From NCBI GenBank assembly GCA_003427395.1, contig BFEA01000486.1, positions 1,069,790-1,111,244 of the forward strand: a stretch of DNA of 41,455 nucleotides. Direction: 5' to 3'. The translations under genes and the position numbers were made by a program. Shown here one piece after another: positions 1 to 12,235 of the stretch. This DNA comes from Chara braunii (taxonomy: Eukaryota; Streptophyta; Charophyceae; Charales; Characeae). Position 1 is the stretch's first letter; each line of letters begins with the position of its first letter. Under the pieces are notes generated by a model. The model was not told the DNA's origin and did not search any database. It saw only the letters and a list, made by a program, of their open reading frames with translations.

Positions 1-25
1 CAAAAAAAAAAAAAAAAAAAAAAAA
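1..25. repeat. Poly(A) tract at window start
   Basis: After one C, the first 25 bases are A. This could be the tail of a retroposed copy whose body lies outside the window, or simple low-complexity sequence. Confidence 0.9.
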
Positions 26-169
26 CCCTGAAAAAAACCACTCCCCGCTCCTAAAACCCCGTCCCCGATCGGCCACGGCCGCGACCGAAAGTTCTCGGCC
101 GGAGCAGCCACGGCCGGGGGGGTCCCGGCCACGGCCACGACCGAACTCGGATGCGGCCAAGGGGGAACA

Positions 170-284
170 TAGCACTGAGGCAATGCCGACCACTTGTTCA
201 TGAATGGAGGGTACTGTGAACGGGTCCTGGTCACCCATCCACAACACTGTCATACAGGAGTCCGTAAACGAGTAACTGCGGTGC
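170..284 (+). repeat. Direct repeat, copy 1 (about 115 bp)
   Basis: This stretch matches 551-664 in the same orientation. Shared blocks include AGCACTGAGG, CGTTCATGAA-like and TGTGAACGGGTCC. The copies differ at many positions, so the duplication is old or both belong to a dispersed family. No coding signal is seen in either. Confidence 0.75.
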
Positions 285-463
285 CCAATGACTCTTTTTT
301 CGGGGGGGGCTGGCCGGTGGAATTTTTTATTTCGTAGTCGAGAGTGGCGGGTGGTGCTCTACATCTGTATTAAAAAAAAAAAAAAAAATGATGACAATTT
401 TCACTTTTTTGTCAAAAAAAAACAACAAAAAAAAACAGCTTTGTAAAAAGAGCCGTTGCGGGT

Positions 464-464
<1 letters not shown>

Positions 465-525
<61 letters not shown>
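465..525. repeat. (CT)n microsatellite
   Basis: About 30 uninterrupted CT units. On the minus strand it reads as an Arg-Glu dipeptide run, which is a translation artefact and not a gene. Confidence 0.97.
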
Positions 526-527
<2 letters not shown>

Positions 528-550
528 AACGTCGAAGTCGAGTCGTAGTA

Positions 551-664
551 AAGCACTGAGGAAGTGTCTGCCACTCGTTCATGAACAGGGGGGTATTGTG
601 AACGGGTCCCGATCACCCGTTCACATCGCGGTCATACACGGGTCCACTAACAGGTGATCGTGGT
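551..664 (+). repeat. Direct repeat, copy 2 (about 115 bp)
   Basis: Second copy of the segment at 170-284. A CT microsatellite lies just before it and a GT/GA microsatellite just after it. Confidence 0.75.
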
Positions 665-666
665 AA

Positions 667-1892
<1,226 letters not shown>

Positions 1893-2127
1893 GACGGGAG
1901 GGAGGAGAAGGATGGAAGACACGAAGAAGAGGAGCGCCAACACAAAGAAGAAAAGGTTAGAGTGGAGCAGGAGCAACCCGGGGCAAGAATGGAAGAAAAA
2001 GAAGCTCGATAGGTGGAGAAGGTGCTTAGGATGACACAAATAATGAACGCGAAGATGAAGGAACTAAGAAGATTTGAAAAAAGATTAGGAAAGTGCTTGG
2101 TGAGTGAAAGCATGGACAATCGGTGTT
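1893..2127 (+). pseudogene. PLE1 coiled-coil remnant
   Basis: The frame starting at 1893 reads as a highly charged Glu/Lys/Arg segment (EEEERQHKEEK, later AKMKELRRFEKRLGK) with one internal TAG near 2010 and a TGA near 2127. The composition and heptad-like spacing indicate a coiled coil. The minus-strand PLE2 N-terminal part (33014-33814) has a similar charged coil, also ahead of a GIY-YIG domain, which is why I assign this piece to the same kind of element. No CCHC knuckle was found upstream of it. Confidence 0.5.
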
Positions 2128-2243
2128 GATTGAAGCTGGCGAGAACAAAAGGAGGTCACAGGATAAGATTGAAGGCTTTCCGCCTGTGTTCCCTGCTCAA
2201 GGTAAGCCATGGTTTGTAGACGAAATATGTCAGGCTTCTACTC

Positions 2244-2590
2244 ATGGAGATTGATTATGTTCAAAAAGCTCAGGATTCTCAACTTGGACTTATTCACCAA
2301 GTGATGCATATTGTAAACCAGTTGAGTGCATCATTTCAAGTACATGGAGTTGGGCAGGAAAATGCTCATCATCGCATTATTCGTCCAACCTTCGTCTTCG
2401 GCTGTACCACCCCCTCCTCCACCCCCGCCTCCGCCAACTCCTTTCAATCCTCTTAAAGTTTTGAACCCACCTCGACCTCCTCCACCTTCACCTCCCTATC
2501 CCAAGAAGGCAGTACCAGGATTGGCGAGACCAAGTACATTAAAAGGAAGAGGAGGCGAGAACAAGACTCCCGGGGCATACAGGTTCTGAA
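2244..2590 (+). pseudogene. PLE1 Pro-rich linker remnant
   Basis: Two overlapping frames carry a short helical stretch (MHIVNQLSASFQVHG) followed after a frame change by a polyproline run near 2405-2450 and further Pro-rich residues. This would be a flexible spacer between the coiled coil and the endonuclease. About 600 bp of stop-riddled sequence separates it from the GIY-YIG motif. The assignment rests mainly on position. Confidence 0.35.
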
Positions 2591-3190
2591 CAAGATTGGC
2601 GGATATGTTCATCTCAGTGGCAGGAAATGCAGGGCTAAGAAGATGAAGGTCTATTTATCTAGTATGACGGGAAGTCGAACTTGAGCCTCTAGGGTTTGAT
2701 TGAATTAATCTAGCGAAGAAGGCGGTTGTTAGTTCATGTGGGAAGGACAATAAATATATTAAAGATCTTAAGGAGAAGCTTCTTACTGAGATTAAGTATC
2801 AACTTGAGTCGCTATGCCATGCTGACAAAATCAAAAACTATATTAAGAAGCGAGTGTCAACAAATTTAGCAGAGATGAAAGTTTGAGATGCTTATGACGA
2901 AGTATCGGGCGATGAGGGGTTCGACAATATTCAGAATGATGTCCAAAAGGAGAATCCTTCCTAAGGATCTTTGAATTTAGGTCTGCTTTGGAGCTACTGA
3001 AAACGAACTGTAAGTTGAGATCTGATGTTCCCGAGATTCTGAGAAATGTAGGAAATGGGAAGAAAGGGAATCCTGGTATCATTTTTTGGTTATACTTGTC
3101 TTGGACAGTTAGCATAGGCTATGAAGTTTGTTTCTATTTGACTATTTTTTTTTTAGAATAGGTTTGATTTTCTTTTCGCCTGCAAGATCG

Positions 3191-3470
3191 TGCATCTACC
3201 TTTTGATTTCAACTTCTTTTTCGGCAATTTACATTGGGACTACCTGTGGATTGTTGGTTAGGAGGCAAGAACATATTAGACCGGTAAAGGGTGATAGGAG
3301 GCACCATTATCTTAAACAGTTGTTTAGGATGAAAGGTTGATACACCTATTTAGTTGTCCTTATAGCATTCTCACCGATCGATGGAATCACATAGTTAGAA
3401 TCGGCTTTTATTAGTTGATGGTGCCCAACCTTCAATACACAATCCTCACGAAGGAAACATTTGTGCAAAA
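3191..3470 (+). pseudogene. PLE1 GIY-YIG endonuclease remnant
   Basis: From the Cys codon at 3191 the frame reads CIYLLIS, then AIYIGTT, then an Arg-rich helix with VRRQEHI: the GIY and YIG strands and the following catalytic-Arg helix. After a TGA at 3338 the same frame continues with ESAFI and WCPTFNT, matching the end of the domain in PLE2 (VESALIKHWSPSLN at about 30.93 kb). In Penelope-like elements this nuclease nicks target DNA for primed reverse transcription. Three in-frame stops make it inactive. The first motif has Cys in place of Gly, as does the PLE2 copy (CVYVLIS), so this is probably a family trait. Confidence 0.7.
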
Positions 3471-3899
3471 AAAAAAGGAGGACGAGAAAGGGTTGCTTTT
3501 TGTAGACTTTACGGCAGGAATGATAATTGTAGGGTCACGTCGAAAAAAATAATTCCGCTCTAATCCATAATTGGTTTTAGCACAATCCCTGATTCTCCTC
3601 TGACTTTTTTTTTTCGCCATTGGCTCAGCTTACCGTCTATCATGACAATGGCATAACGTGCCCTACAATCCTGAGTCTGGGAGGAAACATTTTATCGATG
3701 CATGAAGTCGATTGAGCTAATCATTGTCTTATGGAATGGGCATACAATGTTGTTTAAATTTTTTAAAACTGAGTTTGAAATGGGGGATATTTTACTTCAC
3801 TTGCATTCGAAGACACCTGAATGTCCGGTGTCGTCGAAAATTTGTTTTGCTTTCTTTTCTTTACGTCCTTTCGACCTCGCGTTTGCTGATTCCTTTGAA

Positions 3900-4113
3900 C
3901 CTCTTCAATCTTATCAAGCTAGGTAGTGCGATTGATTATGCCTTTTGCAACAAAACTAGTAGTTATTTTAAAATAATCGTTAGTTTTGTCCTGTATAGGA
4001 AAGTTGGGTTCGCCTTTACTAATCCAGTTACTGCTAAGGTTCGTCTCGACATTGATATAAAAAAATCGGTCGTCCTGAAGTTACAAAAAAAATCGTTAAA
4101 AAAAAAATGACTT
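3900..4113 (+). pseudogene. PLE1 basic linker between endonuclease and RT
   Basis: The frame ending at 4110 reads RKVGFAFTN, then IDIKKSVVLKLQKKS. The PLE2 fragment at about 31.55-31.65 kb reads KFGINVRAR, then RIKKSEVMRVVRKKV, in the same place between endonuclease and RT. The similarity is short but collinear with the flanking matches. Its role is unknown; the basic character would suit nucleic-acid binding. Confidence 0.45.
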
Positions 4114-4494
4114 CGCCTTGCTTGTCTGAATTTATGGTGCCAAGATTGCGTACTTTATGAGCGGGTAATAAATCAGTGACAAAACTGATCCATAATCACC
4201 AAATGTTTGTTAAAAAGGTGGATTTTGTACGCTCGTGGAAACGTTTGGGTTTCCACTCAATACGGAATGGCATGTTTCATTATGGTTTTCATAATTTTTA
4301 TTTCGTCTAATTCTAAAAATATTATAAAACCTCTTACGTATGTGAGTTTTAATCATATCAGAGGAGCTTTTATCTCAAGTCTTAGAAAAATTTCGAACGA
4401 ATCAGGATGTCTTCCATCTTATAGGCATATCTCTTACTGTTTCCTCCCTCCTTCTCGTCCCACTCCCTATTTGTCCCTTACAGCGGAACAATAA

Positions 4495-4765
4495 ATTTCG
4501 AAATTAGATGGTCTATCCTCTATGCCCATTAACCATAACCTTGGAGACACGTACAGTTGTTGCCCACATATATACTCGGATTGGACGAGATGTTTTTTTT
4601 TTTTAACCCAGGCTATGTGACTGTTTCACGCTGGGAAGTTGATCTCATTGCATCTATTAAAAATAAAAAACGTTTGAAGTCTCATAAAGTTGCAGACTGG
4701 AAAGGTAATGGATCATTGAGCTTCTGTTATGTTATAGTGAAGCACAAAGATATATCAAGATGACG
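4495..4765 (+). pseudogene. PLE1 RT N-terminal region
   Basis: Frame 1 from 4501 reads KLDGL..MPINHN.GDT...CPHIY; after a frame change near the poly-T at 4593 it continues NPGYVTV and then SFCYVIVKHKD up to the stop at 4761-4763. PLE2 has the collinear series KLDGLVCVPLDRNPGDT, CPKVY, DGY and VYAMPKHKD at about 32.05-32.31 kb. The PKHKD-like element is the segment of Penelope-type RTs that precedes the RPI motif. The spacing between matched blocks is conserved, so the homology is convincing although the sequence is broken. Confidence 0.72.
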
Positions 4766-4949
4766 ACTGATATCGCCATCCTTTTTTTAGCCAACCATTT
4801 GTACATATCGCGCTATCGAAAAAGGTATCAATGTTTTTTGTGGGTTCTTCCTACCTATTTGAAGTTGAAGTCCGTGGTGATGTGGAGGGAAATAATTGTC
4901 TCTTTGAACAAGAAGTTAAATCGGGTCAATTGAGGGATTCATTATTTGT

Positions 4950-5420
4950 GTTAACTTTGACATTAAGCAAATATTCACGAAAATGTTTAATTTTTTCATC
5001 CTTAAATACGGTTGGCGCTGTGGGTATTTCAAAGCGAAAGAAATACGCAATGTTTATGCAAACAGGGTAGGGAATGACGTTTCCTTTACAATAAGGTGTC
5101 TTAATAAAAATAAGGTTAATTGTTTTTTACCTCAAATCATTCAATTAGTTAAGTTCGAGTTGAAAAACATTTTTGTAAAAGAAGACAACTATATTCTGTA
5201 ACAAACTGTTGGTATACCAAGAGAAAATGTTTCAGTGCGGCTTACCTTCAATTAGTTAATTGTTTTTTACCTCAAATCATTGGCTTACCTCCTTTCCTCA
5301 TATAATGAGTTTGCTTTTATTACACCCTTGGGAGTTTTAAAAATTTTTATTACTGGATTAATATTAGTGGACGATATCGAGTTTTCTTTGTTTTTTATAA
5401 GATTAGAAGATTGATATTTA
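4950..5420 (+). pseudogene. PLE1 RT catalytic core remnant
   Basis: One frame carries all the main RT landmarks in order: NFDIKQIF with the first catalytic Asp at 4959-4961, QTVGIP at about 5202-5219 just after a TAA, and ILVDDIEF with the Asp pair at 5370-5375. PLE2 has the equivalent first motif, FDIKDMF, at 32519. The GIP and VDD pattern fits Penelope-type RTs. Stops at 5199 and about 5248, with loss of sequence in between, make it inactive. Without the collinear PLE2 match these motifs alone would be weak. Confidence 0.62.
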
Positions 5421-5465
5421 AAGAAAGCTTCATATATCTACAAACGTTTTCTTCGTTTCTATGAC

Positions 5466-5939
5466 AAGGATTTATCACTTCTACGAACTGATCATCAGAA
5501 AGGTGTCTGAGATTTTTTTGGGATTTTTATCGCAGTTTCATATTCCGCACCTACAGTTACATGCGTGGCTACCATGACAAACAAGGGTTGTTTTTGCTCC
5601 AATGGCTTCTTGATTATATTACCACTCAATATTTTACCTCTTTCGGTCCAGCAATGTAAAACCAGGGAGTTATTATGAGACATTTTATAAGAATTATCAC
5701 AAACTCTAAGGATTTATCACTTTTACGAACTGATAAGCATAAATGGGTCTGGGATTTTTTTTTTTCGAAGTTTAATATTCGCCATCTATAGTTACATGCG
5801 TGGCTACCATAAGAAACTATGGTTGTTTTTTTTGCTTCAAATAGTCTCTTGATTATATTACCATTCAAGATTTTGCCTCTTTTGGTCCAGCAGTGCAGGA
5901 ATGGGGAGTTATCATGAGACATTTGATAAGAAATATCAC
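5466..5939 (+). repeat. Two-copy tandem repeat, 242-bp period
   Basis: Copy 1 (5466-5707) and copy 2 (5708-5939) align from AAGGATTTATCACTT to GAGACATTT.ATAAGAA.TATCAC with moderate divergence. It directly follows the RT remnant and may be the 3' part of PLE1. The minus strand shows short parallel open frames (HCW.[ET/KR].GKIL.GNIIK), but I recognise no family. Confidence 0.85.
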
Positions 5940-5984
5940 CCACTCCTCTGTAGTCCCCATCTCCTCGGACTACAGAGGAGTGGG
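5939..5984. repeat. Perfect 18-bp hairpin
   Basis: The arms 5939-5956 (CCCACTCCTCTGTAGTCC) and 5967-5984 are exact reverse complements around a 10-base spacer. It sits at the end of the 242-bp tandem repeat. It could be a structured 3' end of an element, a small foldback element or a local inversion. It is not followed by a T run, so I do not call a Pol III or rho-type terminator. Confidence 0.85.
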
Positions 5985-7418
5985 TCCGAGGTAGTTGTCG
6001 TTAAGGTTAAAGCTTTGGTTTAAAAAAAAAATAATGGAAGACATTTCTTAAGTCTCTCAAGAAGGTATTAGATAATCATAAGAGGGTGGAAAGTTTGGGT
6101 AACCTTATTTAAAAAATAAGATAAGATGCGAGGACAACTCCTTAGATTTTTTTGATAAAATATTTATTGAGGACTCCATGACGACTATGAATTTTTCAAG
6201 TTCTCTGGTTTTTTTCTATGACCGGGGATTTTTAGATGCTCTTCGGGTCTCCTAAAAAAACTAGGATGCCATCCTGTATTTTTTCATATCTGTATTTCTC
6301 CGTTTTTTCGGCCACATGCCTTCGGGGTTCGGTTAGACTACTAATCACGTTTCGACTTTCTAAGAGTTCATTGGAGGGTTTTCTCCATATATTGAAAGAG
6401 CGTCCTATCAGTTGCTCATCCTTTCATTTATTCGACCAACTGACGAGAGTTTGATGTAATTAGTAATTCGTTTGCACACTTGGTGCGGTACTTCGGCGGG
6501 AGTGTATGCGTTGCTAATGGCGAAACGAGGAGGTGATCACTGGCAAGGCTTCTGCCTTCGCCACTGATTAAATCTCTCCTTGTCTTCTCTCCCCCCCTTT
6601 CCCCTTCCCCTTTCCCCTTCCCCTTCTTTTCCTCCTCTCCCCTTCCCTTTCCCCTCCTCCCCCCTCCCCCCCTCTCTCTCTCACTCTCGTGCGCTCTCTC
6701 TATCTCTCTCTCTCCGTTCTCTGTTTTGAATGATATCCTCATCTTGTCTGTCGATTACTACTTAGATATCAAAGACGGTTAGAGTGGCTCTTAGTATCTT
6801 TCTTACATAAGGATCATGTTACAAGACAATATAAATTTCATTTATCATCTTTAAATTCTTTTGTCGAGTCTTTTCTTTTATGACGCTAATTCGAGCTATA
6901 TGTTGATTATTCAGTTGTGGCTGCTCTTCACTGAAGTTGTTTCGTGACTCAAGCCAGTTTTGCCACGACATATCGGATGCTGATGCAGTATCTGAAGGAT
7001 TTGACATCAACGACGAGTTTCGCTCGTGGATTCTAGCATCACTAATGAATTACTCCTTTCATATCTAAAGACAGTTTTCAAGCACTGTTATCGATTACCA
7101 TTCTTTGTTTTTTTACACTTATCTTGTGTCATGGTACAAGCTATAAGAACCGACAATCGTTTACCATAAGGGTCAATTTACACGGGATTTCATTTTTACC
7201 TTCTGGATTGAACAGTGACTCAGTAGTAGTCAAACAATTTTTGTGGCTAGTAACGCTACCTGGAGTGATTCTTCTCCTCGTTCGTCCTTGAAATATGCCT
7301 CAACTTGAATCTTCCTCCCGCCCTACCTTCTTTCCTTTTTTTCTCCTTTCCCTCCTCGAATTTTCTCTCCTTCCTATACTTTTTTTCTTTTTTTATTTCT
7401 GCTCTCTTTCTTTGTATA

Positions 7419-7420
<2 letters not shown>
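5985..7420. other. AT-rich stretch without recognised gene; pyrimidine tract
   Basis: Only short open frames occur. A nearly pure C/T tract runs from about 6583 to 6718. The rest may be the decayed 3' end of PLE1, but no motif supports this. Confidence 0.5.

Positions 7421-7479
<59 letters not shown>
7421..7479. repeat. (CT)n microsatellite
   Basis: About 29 CT units. Apparent reading frames across it (SLSLSL on plus, ERERER on minus) are artefacts. Confidence 0.97.
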
Positions 7480-7482
<3 letters not shown>

Positions 7483-8140
7483 ACACAAACCGTCTTACAC
7501 TGAGCTACTTTCGTACATCTGGGTTCTTGGCTCTCTTAGTGGTTGGAACAAGAGAAAGGATCTTTGTGAGCAGTTTCGTGCTACAATATTTAAAGAATTA
7601 GGTTGTCTGCTTAGGTACGCGATCATTTCGTCCCCTGATGATTTTGCCGCTAGAGGATGAATGAAACAGTTGTAGGAACTTCGTCAAAACGACTTTATTA
7701 TAATCGAGTGTCATTTTTTTTTGTGCGTATATTCTTCCATGGCCTTTTGCTTGTGTTTTATGTCTCTCCAATCTCAATGTATCCTCCATCGCTTTTTTTC
7801 TCCTTCCTATGGATATGCTTTTACAATCGTCCTTTAGGTAGCCAGCGGGATCGCGACCGTAAGCATAGTTAGCGCCCAATTAAAATGGCGCTCACTAGGT
7901 AACTGCGCCACGCAACAACGGTGTCTCGACGTCACACTCCCCAATAGTGCGAATCGAGGATGTATCTTCCACTAGAATATGGAAACATGGAAAAATACAT
8001 GCATCAGGTAAGCAGTCTCTCCCCCTTTCAATTTCATTTCATCTGGTCTCTGGTTGATTCTCTATTTGTTAGTGTTTCTCCTTCGTCTTCCTCGTTAGTT
8101 CACCTTGATTCCTTTCCCAGGTCTTTTGCTTCCTGTGTCA

Positions 8141-9400
8141 CCGTGTTATTGTCGTTTCCCAACCATCGCCTTCACATAGTGCAACCTCCAAACCGTACTG
8201 CGTCCAAACGGTTGTACTAAACCCGATTCCGACTTCATAGTTGTGCTCGCAATGCCCGAAAACCCCCGTTAGAACTTTCAGTCACTCGATTCCACAGAGA
8301 AACGAGCAAGTTATACGTTCTCTACCCTCTCCATTCGCCTTCTTCTTCTCTTTCTCCATCACCTGTTAACGTCGACTTTGTTTGCTTTGTGTGGTCCTAC
8401 AGCTACGCAACAAAGTTGTTCCCTAACTCCAACTATCCAAAGTAAAACTCCGAAGGGAGCCAAGTACTCGACGGCCCGATTAGTCTTCCACTCCTATACC
8501 CGAGTCTAATGAACGCTCTGCACATAAGTTTACATGTATACCTCCACCAACAGATATCACGGTGTTATCGTTGTTTTCCAATCATTGTCTTCGCATAGTG
8601 CCGCCTCCAAACCATATTGCGCCCAAACGGTTGTACTAAACCCGATTCCGACTTCAAAGTTGTGCTTGCAATGCCCGAAAACCCCCGTTTAAAACCTTCA
8701 TTCGCTCGATTCCACAGAGAAACGAGCGAGTGACACGTTCTCCACCCTCTTCATTCGCCTTTTTTTTCGTTTTCTCTGTCGCCTGCTAACGTCAACTCTG
8801 TTTACTTTGTGTCGTCCCACAACTCTGCAGCAAAGTTGTTCCCCAACTCCAACTATCTTGAGGAAAACTCTGGAGGGAGCCGGTTACTCGACAACCCAAT
8901 TAGTCTTCCACTCCTATATCGAGTCTAATGAACGCTCTGCACGTAAGTTTACCTGTATACCTCCACCAACAGATACCACTGTGTTATCGTTGTTTTCTAA
9001 TCATTGCCTTCGCATAGTGCCGCCTCCAAACCATATTGCGCCCAAACGGTTGTACTAAACCCGATTCCAACTTCACAGTTGTGCTCGCAATGCCCGAAAA
9101 CCCCCGTTTAAAACCTTCATTCGCTCGATTCCATAGAGAAACGAGCGAGTTACACATTCTCCACCCTCTTCATTCGCCTTCTTCTTCGTTTTCTCTGTCG
9201 CCTGCTAACGTTGACTTTGTTTGCTTTGTGTCGTCCCACAGCTACGCAGCAAAGTTGTTCCCCAGCTCCAGCTATCTTGAGGAAAACTCTTGAGGGAGCC
9301 GGTTACTCGACGACCCGATTAGTCTTCCACTCCTATACCTGAGTCTGATGAACGCTCTCCACGTAAGTTTAGCTGTTTACCTCCACCAACAGATATCCAT
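8141..9400 (+). repeat. 420-bp tandem repeat, three copies
   Basis: Copies begin near 8141, 8561 and 8980. The block GTTGTACTAAACCCGATTCC recurs at 8211, 8630 and 9050, giving periods of 419 and 420 bp. Copies 2 and 3 are more alike than copy 1. A partial fourth unit is cut at about 9400, where the sequence changes 85 bp before the LTR end. Short open frames in each copy end at the same place and are unlikely to be genes. Confidence 0.92.
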
Positions 9401-9959
9401 AATGAGAATCAAAATAAAATGAGTTTTTGCCTTCTTGCTCCACATGAGATCTCTGACCTCGTTGAGCTCATCCTAGGACACCGGTGTCGGTCTCCTCAGC
9501 CACCCTTTGTCCCCTATCTCCGATACCAAGGCCTTTGGCGGTCCGGCGGCGGTCCCGCCCGACTACGACGGCGTTTTCCCGAAGGCGCATTCAAATCAGG
9601 GCTCGACGCTCCAGTTCGACGCAGGACACGAAGGGCCGAGCGGAAAAGAAGATCCGTCAGAGACGAGAGCAACTTAAAGAGGGGTGAAATTGGAAAAAAA
9701 AGGAAAAAGGGAATACCTGGAGCTGCTCGCCTACCGTGGACCTATCCCAGGACTTCAGCAGCTCGACCCGTATACTCGGATTACGAACACTTCAGCTTGC
9801 TATTGGATTGCCAACCCCTCGACGGGTCTCGACTCTTCAGATCGAGGCCGAAGTTCAGCGCGCGAGCAGGCTGGTTCATGAGCTCTTGCTTGGACTAATA
9901 TTCAGGTGGCGAACAATTGATTCCATTGTTTCCGAAGGGGGACCGACATTCAGACAGTG

Positions 9960-10520
9960 AACGGACTGATTCAGGTAGCTAGGGAGCCTATGGGAACTAG
10001 CATTTGGATTATGAACAGGCTGAATTCAAACGAACTGTTTCCTGAGCTTCCGACCAGGGACTCTCATTCGGATTGATTCCAGGTCGGATCAATATACAGA
10101 CAGTGGATCTTCCAAACGGGAACTCATATTCTGATCACGAGCTGACCGATTCCTAGTTGGACTGACATTCAGATTGGCGAACGAACAATGTCCGGGGCTT
10201 TCGACCAGGGGACCCACACTCGGGTTCGTCCCAAATTGGACCGATGGGCCGACTGTTTCCAAGTTGGACCGATATTCTGATTAGCGAGCAAACCGTCTCC
10301 CGAACTTTCGACCAGGGGACCCACATTCGGATAGATCACAGGTTAGACCGATATAAAGATAGAAGATCTTCAGAATGGGGACTCATATTCAGATCACAAA
10401 CAGGCTGACTCCAAGTTGGACTGATGTTCAGATTGACCAACAAACTGGTTTCGGAACTTCCGACAGGGGACTCGTATTTTGATCGCGAACAGACAAGCTG
10501 CGCCCGACTTCTATGTCGCC
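9960..10520 (-). repeat. Degenerate ~110-bp subrepeats inside LTR
   Basis: Phrases such as CTTTCGACCAGGGGACCCACA (at about 10199 and 10309), TTGGACCGATATNCAGAT and GGGGACTCATATTC recur about every 110 bp with drift. The same array is seen reversed at 24050-24600, so it belongs to the LTR. Confidence 0.7.
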
Positions 10521-10528
10521 CCTCGGCC

Positions 10529-10780
10529 NNNNNNNNNNNNNNNNNNNNNNNNNNNNNNNNNNNNNNNNNNNNNNNNNNNNNNNNNNNNNNNNNNNNNNNN
10601 NNNNNNNNNNNNNNNNNNNNNNNNNNNNNNNNNNNNNNNNNNNNNNNNNNNNNNNNNNNNNNNNNNNNNNNNNNNNNNNNNNNNNNNNNNNNNNNNNNNN
10701 NNNNNNNNNNNNNNNNNNNNNNNNNNNNNNNNNNNNNNNNNNNNNNNNNNNNNNNNNNNNNNNNNNNNNNNNNNNNNNNN
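10529..10780. other. Assembly gap (N)
   Basis: Here 252 undetermined bases lie inside the LTR. The corresponding place in the opposite copy is a short AT/GA microsatellite around 23940-24030, so the gap probably covers simple repeats and its size may be nominal. Confidence 0.99.
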
Positions 10781-11335
10781 CTCTCTTTTCTGCTAAATCA
10801 AGATCTCCGTGAGCAACGCCACAATAGCACTACCTTAGGAGCGGCAGCTTAGCCATTTAGAAGAAGGGTCTATACGAAGGCTTCCGATAGAGCGTAGCAA
10901 CGCCCCGCACCCGTCGAGGTGACCCGGCCGAAGCACAGCGAAGGCGGTGTCTTGATCTAAAAACAGACAAATGAAGTAACACCTCGGCTCAATCGAGGTA
11001 GCCCGACCGAGGTTGCCACAATAGCAGCGGCTTGAGTGAGATAACGCCCCAACTCGACCGTGGTCGAGAATCGAAGTGATCCGAATAGAGAATAGCTGCA
11101 GCCGTCGGGGCGGCTTAGCCCCCGGGGCGCCTCGAGTGCAGAGCACGTGCCAAGCGTCAGCGACGCGCGTCGACCTACCCCTCTCTCCCTCTTTCCCAGT
11201 CGCCTTCTCCCTCTCTCTCGATAACGGTTATGGCCTCTCTCTCCCCGTCGCTCCCCCCTCTCTCTCTCTTTCCCTCAGTCGACCTCCATTTGTCGCTCTC
11301 TTCCTCACACAGGCTATGGCCGCTCTCTCTCCATA

Positions 11336-11338
<3 letters not shown>

Positions 11339-11374
<36 letters not shown>

Positions 11375-11421
11375 CTCTCTCTCTCTCTCTCTTGCTCTCT
11401 TCCTCACACCGGCTATGGTCG

Positions 11422-11478
<57 letters not shown>
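11339..11478. repeat. (CT)n microsatellites split by a short minisatellite unit
   Basis: CT runs at about 11339-11396 and 11426-11478 flank CACACCGGCTATGGTCGCTC. That phrase recurs near 11221, 11312, 11402 and 11884 and, reversed, at about 23415, so microsatellite and minisatellite have expanded together in this LTR. Confidence 0.85.
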
Positions 11479-11480
<2 letters not shown>

Positions 11481-11788
11481 GCTCTCCCCCTCCTTCCTCC
11501 GAGCCCTTTTTCACGTACCTCGGATGCCGCCGCACTGTAGCACCACCGTAGCGCCACGCAACCCGACCGTTGTAGCTTGGCTGCTCAAACGAAGCGCCCG
11601 AACGAAGACTTTCTTCTGAGCGGAGCTCCACCCTGAATCCGCCAAGGTGCCTTGAACGAAGCACCCTGGTGGCGGTTTCTTGCCCGTAATCGGACCTTCG
11701 AAGAAACACCTCGGCTCGACCGAGGAAGCCCCTCAAGCCCGTACTGGGCGTAAGTGGCACGTGACGATCCTCTCCTTTCTCCACCTGG

Positions 11789-11792
<4 letters not shown>

Positions 11793-11883
<91 letters not shown>
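11793..11883. repeat. Compound (CT)n(CA)n microsatellite
   Basis: A CT run to 11827 passes directly into a CA run to 11883, followed again by the CCGGCTATGGTCGCTCTC phrase. Confidence 0.95.
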
Positions 11884-11885
<2 letters not shown>

Positions 11886-12235
11886 GGCTATGGTCGCTCT
11901 CTCTCCGTAGCCCCCCCCCCTCTCTCTATCTACCTCTTTTCGCCTTCGGCCGTGTTCGTCGTTGCTCCCTCTCTCTCCCCGTCACTCTCGCGCGGGTGCA
12001 ACAATCCCCAGCTCGTCACGTGCGCCGGACACATAAGCTTGCTCTGTGCAACTTCCCCTCTCATACGCCCCAGGATTCTCCTCTTCCCCTCCTTTTATAC
12101 CTCTTCCCCCCCCCCTCTTCTCCCTGATCGATCCCTAGTTCCCCTTTCTCCGTCAATCAACAGCCTCCTGTCTCGAGTTATCAAGGCCAGGTTCGTGGCG
12201 CCCAGCCTGGGCAGCATGTTCCCGGGCAGTGAACA

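Larger units (their letters stand above)
1893..5460 (+). mobile_element. Degenerate Penelope-like retroelement (PLE1)
   Basis: Scattered but collinear remnants on the plus strand run in the order coiled coil, Pro-rich linker, GIY-YIG endonuclease, a basic linker, and reverse transcriptase with a DIK-type first aspartate motif, a GIP motif and a VDD motif. Segments in 3.19-4.77 kb match the better preserved PLE2 fragment at 30.8-32.5 kb. An endonuclease placed before the RT is the permuted arrangement reported for Penelope-like elements of green algae and protists. Many stops and frame changes show it is dead. Its termini were not found. Confidence 0.72.

Noticed and set aside
401-616. Open frames rich in Arg-Glu or Ser-Leu repeats (also at 7256-7660, 11230-11910, 23174-23642, 37387-37637)
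   Set aside because: They are translations of CT/GA microsatellites with no other protein character.
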